Under the pieces are notes generated by a model. The model worked only from the letters and a program-made list of their open reading frames with translations. It did no database searches and had not been told where the DNA came from. Made by a program: the position numbers and the translations under genes. DNA of 64,000 nucleotides from an uncultured Verrucomicrobiae bacterium (lineage in GTDB: Bacteria > Verrucomicrobiota > Verrucomicrobiia > Limisphaerales > AAA164-E04): contig OX638380.1 in assembly GCA_951813855.1 (NCBI GenBank), positions 1,504,876 to 1,568,875 on the forward strand, read 5' to 3'. Positions 32,036 through 40,899 of the stretch are shown here, piece after piece (positions within the stretch are counted from its first letter, which is position 1; each line of letters opens with the position of its first letter).

Positions 32036-32260
32036 GTAAAAACGAGCGTTTTTCCGGTTCGCCCGAAGCCGGGGGCTGGAAAGTTATCTCGAACGACCGC
32101 TTGGAACTTTCTGCCGTGGATCTGGAGGCGGCGCCGTCTCATCCTCTGCCGGCCGAAGCGCTGGAATGCCGGGCGGGCGCTACGGATGATTTGCTGCAGG
32201 ACCTCGTCGCCTTCTCGCCAGTCCGTCCCCGATCTTTTCTCCCCGACGTTCCCGCCGGAT
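32036..32260 (+). pseudogene. 'ECRAGA' relic, copy 2
   Basis: The forward frame reads EAGGWKVISNDRLELSAVD, then PLPAEALECRAGATDDLLQD. It is clearly related to 17398-17619 and shares the leading AACGAGCGTTTTTCCGGTTC. A recognisable start is lacking, and the frame continues into unrelated sequence. It occupies the same place relative to the D repeat as copy 1. Confidence 0.45.
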
Positions 32261-32544
32261 TCCGGGGGCGCGGAGTTCGACGATCGGTAACTTGCTGGCC
32301 TCCGGAAAAACCCGGCATCGAGTCCGGCGCGGCGGCCCGGCCTTTTCGTCCGGATCCTTGATTCCGGCGAGCCCGCCCGCATAATTCCGCAATCTGCCGG
32401 AATTCGCCATCAAAACACCGGAATCCTCCGGCAAGCGACAAGCTCCGGTTCGAAGTGCCGGAGCTTGTCGTCATCAAAATGTCAACTGATCAATGTCAGC
32501 GGCCGGCGGCGAACCGCCGCCTCCACCGCGCCGGGCCCGGCTTC

Positions 32545-33060
32545 TCCCCGTCGACCAAACCCCCAGTCGCGGCCCCTTCGCGGATACGCAATGCACCACA
32601 GCCGCAAGTAGCCAGGCAAGAGAAAAGCTAGTGTTCATGGGGGTTTTAGCTCGCGAAAAAAAACGAGAAAAAAGTGAATTAACCTATTGACCTTCGGCAG
32701 ATATATGTCGAGAATAAGCCCCATCCCGAGCATTGAGGAGACCCTCGACATGGCAATGATCAGCACGCTAATATGGGGCGGTCGCAAGACCGGCGCCACG
32801 ATTACCGGATGCACTCATGACCGGGCCGAGCGGCAGGTCATGGACCGAATCGTCGAGACCGGCGGCCGGCACTGTCTGGTCGCTGACAGCCGCATCGGCT
32901 GCTCCCGCCAGAAAGCCACCCCGACCGGAATGCCTTCCGGAAATCGCTGGGCGGCAGCTTGGCACGCCCCCGTCCTCGACTTCCGGATCGATCTGCTATC
33001 TCCGGGGCGTCACGGTGAAATTGGGTTTGGCAACGGCAAAGGTGGCGGAGGGCGAAAATT
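32545..33060 (+). repeat. D repeat, copy 2
   Basis: This is the partner of 18246-18800. The forward open frame reads SIEETLDMAMISTLIWGGRK and ADSRIGCSRQKATP, with substitutions spread over all codon positions. It is followed without the 62-bp inverted repeat by the diverged R1 sequence. No function can be assigned. Confidence 0.7.
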
Positions 33061-33235
33061 GGGGTTGAAACTCCGTCACGCAGGCAGTTGCGAAAAGGCT
33101 TGGCTAGCCGGCGTCGGAACTGGAACCGTTGCCGGATGGCGCGGCGGCTGGAGCGATGAGACGGGCAACGGGAAATTCAGGAACGAAAGCCGTTGGCATC
33201 AAAAAGTAGCTCACATACGCAGACAGTTACGTTTT
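33019..33235 (+). repeat. R1-like repeat, diverged copy 3
   Basis: Two blocks of R1 are recognisable. One is GGCAACGGCAAAGG with GTTGAAACTCCGTCACGCAG (33027-33090). The other is CGGGCAACGGGAAAT with GTAGCTCACATACGCAGACA (about 33160-33230). The order of the two blocks is reversed compared with copies 1 and 2, as if R1 were built from tandem subunits. It lies about 230 bp upstream of secreted-protein gene B3. Confidence 0.5.
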
Positions 33236-33464
33236 TACTGGAAAATTAGAGAAGACGGGCACTTGGGAAGTTACGTTTGTTTACCAACAATGAACCGTCG
33301 CATAATAACGTTCAACCCAGAAAAGACCAGCACAGGATTTTCTCGATACAAGACGCCAAGGCGATCAATAATGACTTTCACTTGTCTCAGTAATCGCCTT
33401 TAGCGGCGGTCGCGATATCAGAAATTACTTGTAAGTTGATCCGAAATCCCGAAAATTAACAGCC

Positions 33465-34484
33465 ATGCCATCGACATATTGCCATTTCACTCGAATTGCG
33501 ATTTTCGCAATAAGCATTGTTTCTCTTTCCATCAAGGGTTGGGGACAACCTAAATCAGTGCCGCTCAAGCCCAACATACCTGCGATTCATCAAAAAACAC
33601 CTCCTACACCCATTTATTATGGCGTAGAGGAAACAAGAGATTATTTGCTTGAATGGGAAGTCGAAGAAACATACATCAGTAATCCGCACTCACATGGCGT
33701 GGGGATATATAAAGCAAAAACAACCTCAAAAAAGCTGTATAATAAAGAGCGCTACGTATGGTATCAGCCCAAAAATGATAACGGGCCAGAATCGGTAGGA
33801 TATCGAAAAACTTGGGCAAAAAATGAAACGGAGGCTCAACAACTAGGTTATCTGGAGAAGGAGTCTAAAACTATACATAACCCAGCGTTGTATTCACCGT
33901 GGCCTAAAGGCAAAAATTGGACCCGGACAAAAAAATTAAATGGAGAATGGTCTGAAAGACAAGATCGTAAGTGGAACGCTCAGGTTGGCTCCAAAAACAA
34001 ATCTATGAGGGTGGGAAGTGACCGAACTTACGGCGACAACAGAAAACTGCCAGGGTATTGGTGGCCCGGCCATTTTTTATCTAGGCCACATCATCTAACT
34101 GAAGAGGATTATTCTTTCAAGGTGGCTTTAAGATCTGAGCACTCTGTAGACAGTGTTCAAGGCGGATCTACTTTTGCGTGTTATCTTGACGTTGTAGATG
34201 ACACTACCTCTGATATTTGGTGGCGAGATATAATCTGCACCCTGGAAGCCAAAGAGGAGAGAGGGGCAAACTATAAATATGTAATAATTGATCATCCAAG
34301 AGGAGCATGGTATGGTATATACAGGGTAGAAGGACTTGGCGTCGTATACGAAGGCAGCCACCGCGATCCCGCTAATTGGACGGTTGGCGGAGGGACGGGG
34401 TCTGGTGCTCTAACACTGGTTGTCGGCGCGGGCACGACTGGGCCATATGTCCAAGTTGAACATTCATTTCCTATTTCTTACTAA
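33465..34484 (+). CDS. Secreted protein B3 of unknown family
   Basis: The 339-residue product begins with a likely signal peptide (hydrophobic IAIFAISIVSLSI, ending near KGWG). The mature part is rich in Trp, Tyr and charged residues (YVWYQPKNDNGPE, LPGYWWPGHFLSRPHHL). It ends in a glycine-rich, beta-looking tail. I find no resemblance to B1 or to a known family. The gene is AT-rich and lies 8 bp before A3, so the two are almost surely co-transcribed. No ribosome-binding site precedes the ATG. Confidence 0.7.
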   Translation: MPSTYCHFTRIAIFAISIVSLSIKGWGQPKSVPLKPNIPAIHQKTPPTPIYYGVEETRDYLLEWEVEETYISNPHSHGVGIYKAKTTSKKLYNKERYVWYQPKNDNGPESVGYRKTWAKNETEAQQLGYLEKESKTIHNPALYSPWPKGKNWTRTKKLNGEWSERQDRKWNAQVGSKNKSMRVGSDRTYGDNRKLPGYWWPGHFLSRPHHLTEEDYSFKVALRSEHSVDSVQGGSTFACYLDVVDDTTSDIWWRDIICTLEAKEERGANYKYVIIDHPRGAWYGIYRVEGLGVVYEGSHRDPANWTVGGGTGSGALTLVVGAGTTGPYVQVEHSFPISY

Positions 34485-34492
34485 TTTCATTG

Positions 34493-35374
34493 ATGAAAAG
34501 AATACTAATCGGCATTGCTTTGGCTCTGGTGGGAATTTTATTGCTGATGTGGTATAACAGACCCGAATCGAACGGAGGAAGTTTCGCAGCGGAAAAATCA
34601 CTTGTTCCCTTTGGCGACCAGGAAAAAGAAACGGTTGATTCAATCCCGGACAGACGTGAAAAACCGGACCCTGATTCTACTTTACTCGATCACCAAAGTC
34701 AGCTCAGGGACCGACATATCCGTTATGGCAAGGCCCACTCCATTATCGATAGATACAAACCCAAGGTCAAAACCAAGCTGAAACAGCAACTAAGTTTTTT
34801 TGAGAAATATCCTGATGGATTATGGCTGGAACGAGAGGTTCGGGGACAGTCCTCGGGTATTAGCAGAGAAGAAGCTGAACGATTTGAGCAAGCCAGCCGG
34901 GCCGTGAGAGATACTGAAAAGGAAATGTTTGCTGAACTGTCGCACATTTTATTACCGGAAGAACTCTTGGACTTTAAACTTGATCATTCGGTTGACGGGC
35001 AAGTTATTCAAAAACATGTCGCAGGTTATTCCCGTTTGTATTCAGTTGAATTTTCTCGAAAAGATTTGCAGTCTCTATATCAAAGGCATGAAAAGTTATA
35101 TAACATTGTAGATTCCGAATTTGAGGGTTCAAAATTGCAAATGGAAGATTTTTTGGATGCCTATCATGACAATGCAATCAATAGGTATGAACCTCTAGGT
35201 CCTGAATATGAATTAATGCAAAAAATCGATGCGGCCTATGAATTCGAAATAACCGCGTTCTCCCCAGATCTTTCGGAAGAACAGCTTAGTGAGAAAAAGT
35301 ATTATCTTACAATATATGAGACTCCTAACCCATTGCTCATGAATCGGTTAAAAGCTATTTTTGATTCGCTTTAA
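34493..35374 (+). CDS. Membrane-anchored protein A3
   Basis: The 293-residue product has one N-terminal membrane helix (ILIGIALALVGILLLMW). A ~260-residue highly charged helical domain follows, including FFEKYPDGLWLEREV and YQRHEKLYNIVDSEFEG. The layout (short anchor, long helical outside domain, EKLYNI segment) resembles A1 and A2, although overall similarity is low. I chose the ATG at 34493; a TTG three bases earlier is less likely. It forms a two-gene unit with B3. The function is unknown; a lipid- or wall-associated role is only a guess from topology. Confidence 0.7.
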   Translation: MKRILIGIALALVGILLLMWYNRPESNGGSFAAEKSLVPFGDQEKETVDSIPDRREKPDPDSTLLDHQSQLRDRHIRYGKAHSIIDRYKPKVKTKLKQQLSFFEKYPDGLWLEREVRGQSSGISREEAERFEQASRAVRDTEKEMFAELSHILLPEELLDFKLDHSVDGQVIQKHVAGYSRLYSVEFSRKDLQSLYQRHEKLYNIVDSEFEGSKLQMEDFLDAYHDNAINRYEPLGPEYELMQKIDAAYEFEITAFSPDLSEEQLSEKKYYLTIYETPNPLLMNRLKAIFDSL

Positions 35375-35674
35375 CTATTACCTCCTCAAAGATACTGCCT
35401 ACCCCTAATCCCCAACGTTGCAATTCGAGCGGGATTTCCGGTTCCGGCAGCTGCCCCGGATCGACGGTTCGGCGTGTTGCGCACGTCCAAATCGGCGGCA
35501 CCCGGTGGCCGGGCGGCGACGGCCGGAAACAGTCCTCCGGCAGGACACCGGCGGCCAAGTTTGGCTTCCGTCCCGGTTCGGAAAAACGAGCGTTTAACCG
35601 CCCGGATACCGCCGCTGAAAACGTTCGACTTTTCCGCCGCAATGCGGGCATTATGCGGCGCGTCCAACGTTTTC
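35375..35674. other. Junction region before the recombinase
   Basis: This 300-bp stretch marks an abrupt return to GC-rich DNA after A3. It contains AAAAACGAGCGTTT at 35583-35596, a sequence also found at the start of both 'ECRAGA' relics. An open frame runs through it into the recombinase but has no ribosome-binding site. It could hold the recombinase's binding site. Confidence 0.35.
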
Positions 35675-36301
35675 ATGGCAGATTCTTCTCGAACGATAGC
35701 CTATCTTCGCGTTTCCACCGGGCGGCAGGACACCGGCAACCAACGGTTGGCTCTGTTGGAGTTTGCCCGCAAGGAGAACATCCGGATTGACGGCTTCATC
35801 GAGCTTTCGGCTTCCAGCCGCGGCCCGGCCCGCGAGCGGAAGCTCGACCGCTTGCTGGGAGCCGTGGCTCCCGGCGATCTGGTTCTGGTCAGCGAGCTTT
35901 CCCGCCTCGGCCGCTCGATCGGACAAATCATCGCCTTGCTCGATGCCCTGGCTAAACGGTCGGTCCGGTTCCGGGCCGTGAAAGAGAACATCCGGATCGA
36001 CGGGGCTCAGGATATTCCAACAAAAGTGATGATCGCTCTGTTCGCGTTGTTCGCCGAGATCGAAAGGGATCTTATTTCCGAGCGGACGAAGGAAGGCTTG
36101 GCCAAGGCGCGGGCTTCCGGGAAATTGCTGGGCCGTCCGAAAGGATCGCTCGGCCGATCCAAACTCGACGGCCGCGAAGCCGAAATCAAAAACTATCTGA
36201 CGAAGGGCGCTTCGAAGACGTCGGTCGCCCGGATCGTCGAATGCTCGCCGCATACGCTGGACCGATTTGTTCGCTCGCGGAAGCTAATGGAGAAAAACTA
36301 G
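35675..36301 (+). CDS. Serine recombinase (resolvase/invertase family)
   Basis: This small serine recombinase breaks and rejoins DNA at paired sites through a Ser-DNA link. The 208-residue product has the catalytic Ser in TIAYLRVSTGRQDTGNQ, the SELSRLGRSIGQIIALL segment, the conserved FALFAEIERDLISERTKEGL, and a C-terminal helix-turn-helix (ASKTSVARIVECSPHTLDRF). The ATG at 35675 gives the usual resolvase/invertase length. It is the only apparently intact recombination enzyme in the island besides the IS transposases. It could have acted on the repeated modules, but that is speculative. Confidence 0.88.
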   Translation: MADSSRTIAYLRVSTGRQDTGNQRLALLEFARKENIRIDGFIELSASSRGPARERKLDRLLGAVAPGDLVLVSELSRLGRSIGQIIALLDALAKRSVRFRAVKENIRIDGAQDIPTKVMIALFALFAEIERDLISERTKEGLAKARASGKLLGRPKGSLGRSKLDGREAEIKNYLTKGASKTSVARIVECSPHTLDRFVRSRKLMEKN

Positions 36302-37025
36302 CGGCGCCGGAAGCATGAATCCTCATTGGTTTGGCCGCCCGCCCGGTTAGCGAGGCCGGGAATTCATAGCGACAGTTCCGCCGCAACGCGCCCCGGCCGC
36401 CGGGGAACAGCAACCGGCAAGCGGGCGGTGCGGCCGCTTCGGCGCTTCGCCGGGCCCGGGAAATTTCCTTCGTTGAGCGCCGGAGGCGCGAATAAGAACC
36501 CCCCTCGTCGAACGCGGAGTGCGAGTAAGATTCCCGGACGATGGAGCGCCGCAGGCGCGGAATCGGTGCGCTGCTGGGCCCAGCAGCACATCTTTCCACC
36601 TAACTTTCGCAGTGGTGTCCGGCTTTTTTCGGTTTTATGCGGTTTTTTCGGAAACATGCGGGGATTTGCGGAGATTTTTGGCTTCGTGACGGCGGATCCC
36701 GGGTTTATGACGGCCGTTTCCGACCGATTCCGGTTTTAGCCACCCGGTGGAATTTCTGGGCGGCGGGGCTGGGGCAAGCCCGGCGGCCGTGCTTGGAGCG
36801 GGAATCAGGGGTTCGCGGCACTCGGGTTCCGGCAACCGGTTTTTTTCGGTTCGAACCAGGGTGTTCGGCGGTGGAACCGGTCCGGAACCGGCGCCGCGTT
36901 TCGATAACCCGGCCGGATCGTCCGCCGCTTGCCGGAAGGCGTCCGGGCGCCCCGGGCCAAAGGTTCGTTTCCTGGCTTCCGGCTGCCGCTGCCAGTTCGA
37001 TCATCCCGCCCGCCGCGACCCGGAA
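36302..37025. other. Gene-free stretch with small palindromic repeats
   Basis: No convincing gene lies here. The stretch holds related short palindromic units, GAGCGCCGGAGGCGCG near 36476 and GAGCGCCGCAGGCGCG near 36544, with a degenerate one between. It also holds a perfect 18-bp palindrome at 36570-36587. The rest is GC-rich with featureless open frames. Confidence 0.4.
36570..36587. repeat. Perfect 18-bp palindrome
   Basis: GCTGCTGGGCCCAGCAGC is its own reverse complement and lies about 270 bp after the serine recombinase gene. It could be a recombination crossover or protein-binding site. It has no T-run, so it is not a standard terminator. Confidence 0.4.
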
Positions 37026-37274
37026 TTACAGCGGGATTTGCGGCCGGAAAAGATCGGGACTGGACGCGGCGAACCTCATGGAGCCGATGACCCGGGTTTC
37101 GCCCGTGATCTTTTTGCAATACAGGCGCTCGTCGCCGCCGTTGAGAAACACATCGCTCGTTTCCGGATCCGCAAGTGCTCCCAGGAGCGCCGGCCCCATC
37201 TCATGGTTCAGGCACGCCTTGAGCGCCTCCAGCTCCCAGGGCGCCAGCAATTTCCGTTCCGAAGCATCCCGCAA
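37026..37274 (-). pseudogene. trbB: TrbB-like conjugative ATPase, N-terminal fragment
   Basis: The 82-residue frame reads LEALKACLNHEMGPALLGAL, ADPETSDVFLNGGDERLYCK, then ITGETRVIGSM. This resembles the start of TrbB/VirB11-type ATPases of conjugative elements ('ALGP...ALADPxVxExxLNPDGxLW'). The rest of the gene, including the P-loop, is missing. The end of the frame runs into SPDLFR, the same junction sequence that closes the 'ECRAGA' relic at 17.6 kb. The identification rests on a short segment. Confidence 0.4.
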
Positions 37275-37559
37275 CTCAGGGACCCTGCGCCGCGGGAGCC
37301 GGGGCGAAGACCCAAGCCGCCCGGAAAAAAAGGGCCGGACGATCCGCCGCTTCCGCCCCGCCTTCCGGCACGACGGCCACCGCGCCGCCGGCCAGCTGCC
37401 GGATGATCAAGCGCGGCGGCGCCGCCGCCGGGTTGCCGCCCCGGCCAGCAACGCCGCGACACTCCCGGCGTTCGTCGCCGTCACGGAAACGCCATACTCC
37501 GTTCCGGTTTCGATCAACTCCCAGATTTCCGCGGCGTTCAGCAAAAACCCCGGATGTTC

Positions 37560-37877
37560 TCACTGCCACCATTCGAAGTACGGATGCGCCGCCACATGCA
37601 GCGGCGTCCAGCCGCAGTGCCCTCTAATGCCCCAGGGATTGACCGGCTTAAACTGCTCGTCGAAGAAATAAAAAAACTCGCCGCGTTGGTTATAATCCCT
37701 GTAAAGGTGGAGGTCCAACCAAGATACCGAGAGAAGGTGTTGCACCGGCACATTCCGTTCGTCGCGAATTGTGACGTCGTGCGCCGCTTTGTCGTAGAAA
37801 TCTGTCACAGCGGTGCACGGCGGCGGAGCCGTGAACAGCGCCGCCGTAATTCCGGAAATTAAACGATAGGATTTCAT
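37560..37877 (-). CDS. Small exported protein with an ankyrin-like end, possibly broken by a stop
   Basis: From the ATG at 37877 the 105-residue product has a signal peptide (LISGITAALFTAPPPCTA). It ends in GHCGWTPLHVAAHPYFEWWQ, which looks like the first half of an ankyrin repeat. After the TGA at 37560-37562 the same frame continues EHPGFLLNAAEIWELIETGT for about 50 codons, which reads like more of the same protein. It may therefore be a longer ankyrin-like gene with a nonsense mutation. The ribosome-binding site is weak. Confidence 0.5.
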   Translation of the reverse strand: MKSYRLISGITAALFTAPPPCTAVTDFYDKAAHDVTIRDERNVPVQHLLSVSWLDLHLYRDYNQRGEFFYFFDEQFKPVNPWGIRGHCGWTPLHVAAHPYFEWWQ

Positions 37878-37983
37878 AAAATCGGCAATGCGTTTTCGGA
37901 GCCGATTTTGCGCCCGCCGATCCCGATCTGATCTGTTCTGCCCAAGAGATAGTTGCGGCTCGCGGGACTCAGATCCGATCCTG

Positions 37984-38060
37984 CTCCCGTTCTGGCGCCG
38001 GCGCAATTCAAATTGACCGGCGGGAAACCCGGTTCGATCAAGATTGAGTGGCGATTCTAC
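37984..38060 (-). repeat. Intergenic repeat of the AAA cluster, copy 1 (downstream type)
   Basis: GCGCAATTCAAATTGACCGG and CCCGGTTCGATCAA recur between and around the three AAA genes (39420-39540, 40900-41010, 41130-41250, 42535-42650). This copy overlaps the end of the first AAA gene and lacks the ATTTTA promoter element. Confidence 0.6.
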
Positions 38061-39403
38061 CGGACGGCGCCGGGGTTTCGATCCGGTTCGGATTGGTCCG
38101 GCATCTTGTTCACCGCCGTTTCGAGAGCGCCGCGTCCCGCCTGGATCTGGCTCTGGCTCGAACCTTGCCGCCGGCGGCTCGGTTGCTCGATGAGCCAGGT
38201 CCAAAGACTCGGAATGGGACAAGATAGCAGGCCGGTTTCATCAGGTTGAAATATCCCTTGGTGGATCAGGTGATCCAGGATGTCTTCGGCATCCATTCCC
38301 TTCGGAAGCCGCCACGATTTCTGCCCCGTTTGATCCGCTTTGGCCTCGATGATGTCCACCACATGGTCCACCGGAGCGCCACCTTCCGGTATCATTTTCA
38401 GCACACTCGCCACCAAGTGCCCGGCGCGCCCCATCACTTCGCTCTGCCGCGCCCGGTAACTGTCTTCCCGGTAGGTGTCGGCCCGCTGCTTGACGGCGCG
38501 GGAATCCACCCGTTCCAGGTCGCCTCGGGTTTCGGCCAGTTCGCCGAACAAAGCCGAGGTCCCGGTCCGGACATGCTGCGGCCAACCCTCGGAACGCTCC
38601 GCGATCTCGCCGGCGAACTGCTTCAGTTGCCCGGCAGTGTAATTGACTCGGCACCAGTCGAACATTTGCCGGACACAGGATTGCACCTCCTCCGGCGCCA
38701 AAGCGCCGAGGGTGCACAAATTGCCAGACGTCAGGCGCGGCGACATGGCTTGTTGCAGCTTCTCGGCAGAATCAGCCAGCCCGGCGCCAACCAGGACGAT
38801 CGGCAAGCCGTGTTCCCCTGATTGAAGTTGCCTGAGACATTCTCCGTGATCTTGGGTCACCGTCTGGATCTCGTCCACCAGAAGGCATACCGGCCGTTCC
38901 CATTGTTCCCTCGGTTTCAGATTCGCAAGGACGCGGAAATCAACTGGCTTCGGTCCCGTTTCTTTCGTCCTGGAACCTTCGAGATCGAAAATCCAGGCGC
39001 CGAGACGGCCGCGAGTGGACGACACGGTTTTTTCATCGAGTTTCTTTGTTCCGTCCGGAAAGACGTGTTCGCCGATTGTTCGAACGACCGACGCCGAAGT
39101 TTTCAGATTGCTTTCCGGAACGGAGATGACCAAGGGATCGGTTTTCCCGTTCCAGTGTTTTTCAAGATGCTCCAGCAACGAAGACTTTCCGGAACCAAGG
39201 GCGCCCTGAAAAATCACAATGTGGCCGGCGGGCGCCAACCTTTGTTGGAACCGGGCAAAGGCCCGGCGGCAATTATTCTCCACAAGTTCGATTTCCTCTT
39301 TCCGCCCCACGAAAACCGGCGGGCTTTGCCGATCCCAGGGCGAAGCGTATTCCTTGATCAGCGCCAGATCGGGGCCCGTTGAGTTTTTCGTGATACCGGA
39401 CAT
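38057..39403 (-). CDS. AAA ATPase, ORC/Cdc6-like, intact copy
   Basis: This 448-residue protein has FVGRKEEIELVENNC before Walker A (IVIFQGALGSGKSSLLEHL), Walker B with sensor-like text (RPVCLLVDEIQTV), and IVLVGAGLADSAEKLQQAM. A C-terminal winged-helix-like part includes ILDHLIHQGIFQPDETGLLS and CPIPSLWTWLI. The order suits a STAND/ORC-Cdc6-type ATPase, often seen on mobile elements; the actual function is unknown. AAGG lies seven bases before the ATG at 39403, and a conserved promoter-like repeat lies just upstream. Two broken paralogs follow upstream in the same orientation. Confidence 0.8.
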   Translation of the reverse strand: MSGITKNSTGPDLALIKEYASPWDRQSPPVFVGRKEEIELVENNCRRAFARFQQRLAPAGHIVIFQGALGSGKSSLLEHLEKHWNGKTDPLVISVPESNLKTSASVVRTIGEHVFPDGTKKLDEKTVSSTRGRLGAWIFDLEGSRTKETGPKPVDFRVLANLKPREQWERPVCLLVDEIQTVTQDHGECLRQLQSGEHGLPIVLVGAGLADSAEKLQQAMSPRLTSGNLCTLGALAPEEVQSCVRQMFDWCRVNYTAGQLKQFAGEIAERSEGWPQHVRTGTSALFGELAETRGDLERVDSRAVKQRADTYREDSYRARQSEVMGRAGHLVASVLKMIPEGGAPVDHVVDIIEAKADQTGQKSWRLPKGMDAEDILDHLIHQGIFQPDETGLLSCPIPSLWTWLIEQPSRRRQGSSQSQIQAGRGALETAVNKMPDQSEPDRNPGAVR

Positions 39404-39419
39404 AGGGAAGCCTTGACTT

Positions 39420-39540
39420 CAGTTCCGATTTTATTGCCGTTCCGGCACGGGCGCAATTCAAATTGACCGGCAGGAAACCCGGTTCGATCAAAGTTGAACG
39501 GCGATGCTACCGCCCGGCGCCGCGGTCTCGATCTGGTCCG
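39420..39540 (-). repeat. Intergenic repeat of the AAA cluster, copy 2, with promoter
   Basis: This ~120-bp repeat lies directly upstream of the intact AAA gene. On the minus strand it reads TTGCGC, 17 bp, TAAAAT (39456-39451 and 39433-39428), a plausible promoter placed 25 bp before the start codon. The same elements are kept in copies 3 and 5 upstream of the other two AAA genes. Confidence 0.6.
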
Positions 39541-40884
39541 GAGCGGTGTTTTCGATCCGGTTTGAATTGTTCCGCCCACTTTTCCATCCGCGTGTCGAAA
39601 ACGCTCCACGAAGCCCGCTCAGACTCTTGATCGAATCTTGCCTGCATCGCCTCGGGACGCTTGATAAGCCAGTTCCGAAGACTCGGAATGGGATAGGATA
39701 GCATGCCGGTTTTATCCGGCTGAAAGATCCCTTGATGGATCAGATGATCGAGAAAATCTTCGGGGTTCATTCCCGGCGGAAGCCCTCTGGGTTCCGGTCC
39801 CTTTTCATTCGCTTTTGCCGCAATGAGACGCAACACATGTTCCGGCGGCGCGCCAGCTTCGGGGATCATTTTCAGGATATTCGCCACCAAATTTCCGCGC
39901 CAGCGCATCGCTTCACTCTGCCGCTCCAAGTAGCTGTTTTCCCGGTAGGTGTCGGCCCGCTGCTTGACAGCGGCGGCATCCACCGACCCCAGATCCCCTT
40001 GGGTTTTGTCCAATTCGCCGAACAAAGCCGCGGTCCCGGTCCGGACATGCTGCGGCCAACCCTCGGAACGCTCCGCGATCTCGCCGGCGAACTGCTTCAG
40101 TTGCCCGGCAGTGTAATTGACTCGGCACCGGTCGAACATTTGTCGGACACAGGAGTGCACCTCGTCCGGCGCCAAGGCGCCGAGGGTGCGCAGATTATCA
40201 CCGGTCAGGCGCGACGACATAGCTTGTTGCAGCTTCTCGGCAGAGTCAGCTAGCCCCGGCGCCAACCAGGACGATCGGCAGGCCGTGCGCGCCGCGATGA
40301 AGCGTCAGAAGGCTGGTTCCGTGCCGTTTCGTGACCGTCTGGATCTCGTCCGCCAGAAGGCAAAGCGGCTGTTTCCAGTGTTCGGAAGACAGCAATTCCT
40401 TTAAAACGGAAAAAGAAATTTTAGCCGGCGCAGTATCCGTAGTAGTGGAAATTCTGCCCGACGCAATGCCCGGAACGCCGGCGGATCCGGAAGTATTCGT
40501 GACGATCCGCTGTCGGAACACCTCTTCGTTTTCGGGCGCGACTTTCTTCACGATCTCCCACGCGACGGCCGCGGGGTCTTCCAGGGTATCTAGCTCTATA
40601 TCCAAGGTTTGCGGACAATCCGGTTTTCCGCTCCAGCATTCTGCGACATGCTCCAGCAGCGAAGATTTGCCGGCGCCGGGGGCACCCCGGAAAAGGACGA
40701 TGTGGCCGCCGGTCTTCTTGCCTTGTCGGTAAAAATCGAGAACGTCCTGGCAATTCTCCTCCACGATCTCGATTTCCTTTTTCCGCCCTACGAAAACCGG
40801 TGGATACCGCCGGTCCCGAGGCCGGGAAAACTTTTTTATCAGCGCCAGATCGGGGCCGGACGGCTGTTTCGTAATCTCGCCCAT
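39507..40884 (-). pseudogene. AAA ATPase paralog 2, broken by a 1-bp insertion
   Basis: The N-terminal half (40884-40246) has FVGRKKEIEIVEENC, Walker A VLFRGAPGAGKSSLLEHV and LLADEIQTV. The C-terminal half (40265-39507) continues with LADSAEKLQQAMSSRL. The frames differ because GGGG replaces GGG near 40255-40258, just after VLVGAG. Deleting one G would restore a full-length protein. The upstream repeat and AAGG ribosome-binding site are intact, so the damage seems recent. Confidence 0.8.
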
Positions 40885-40899
40885 ATGAAAGCCTTGCCT

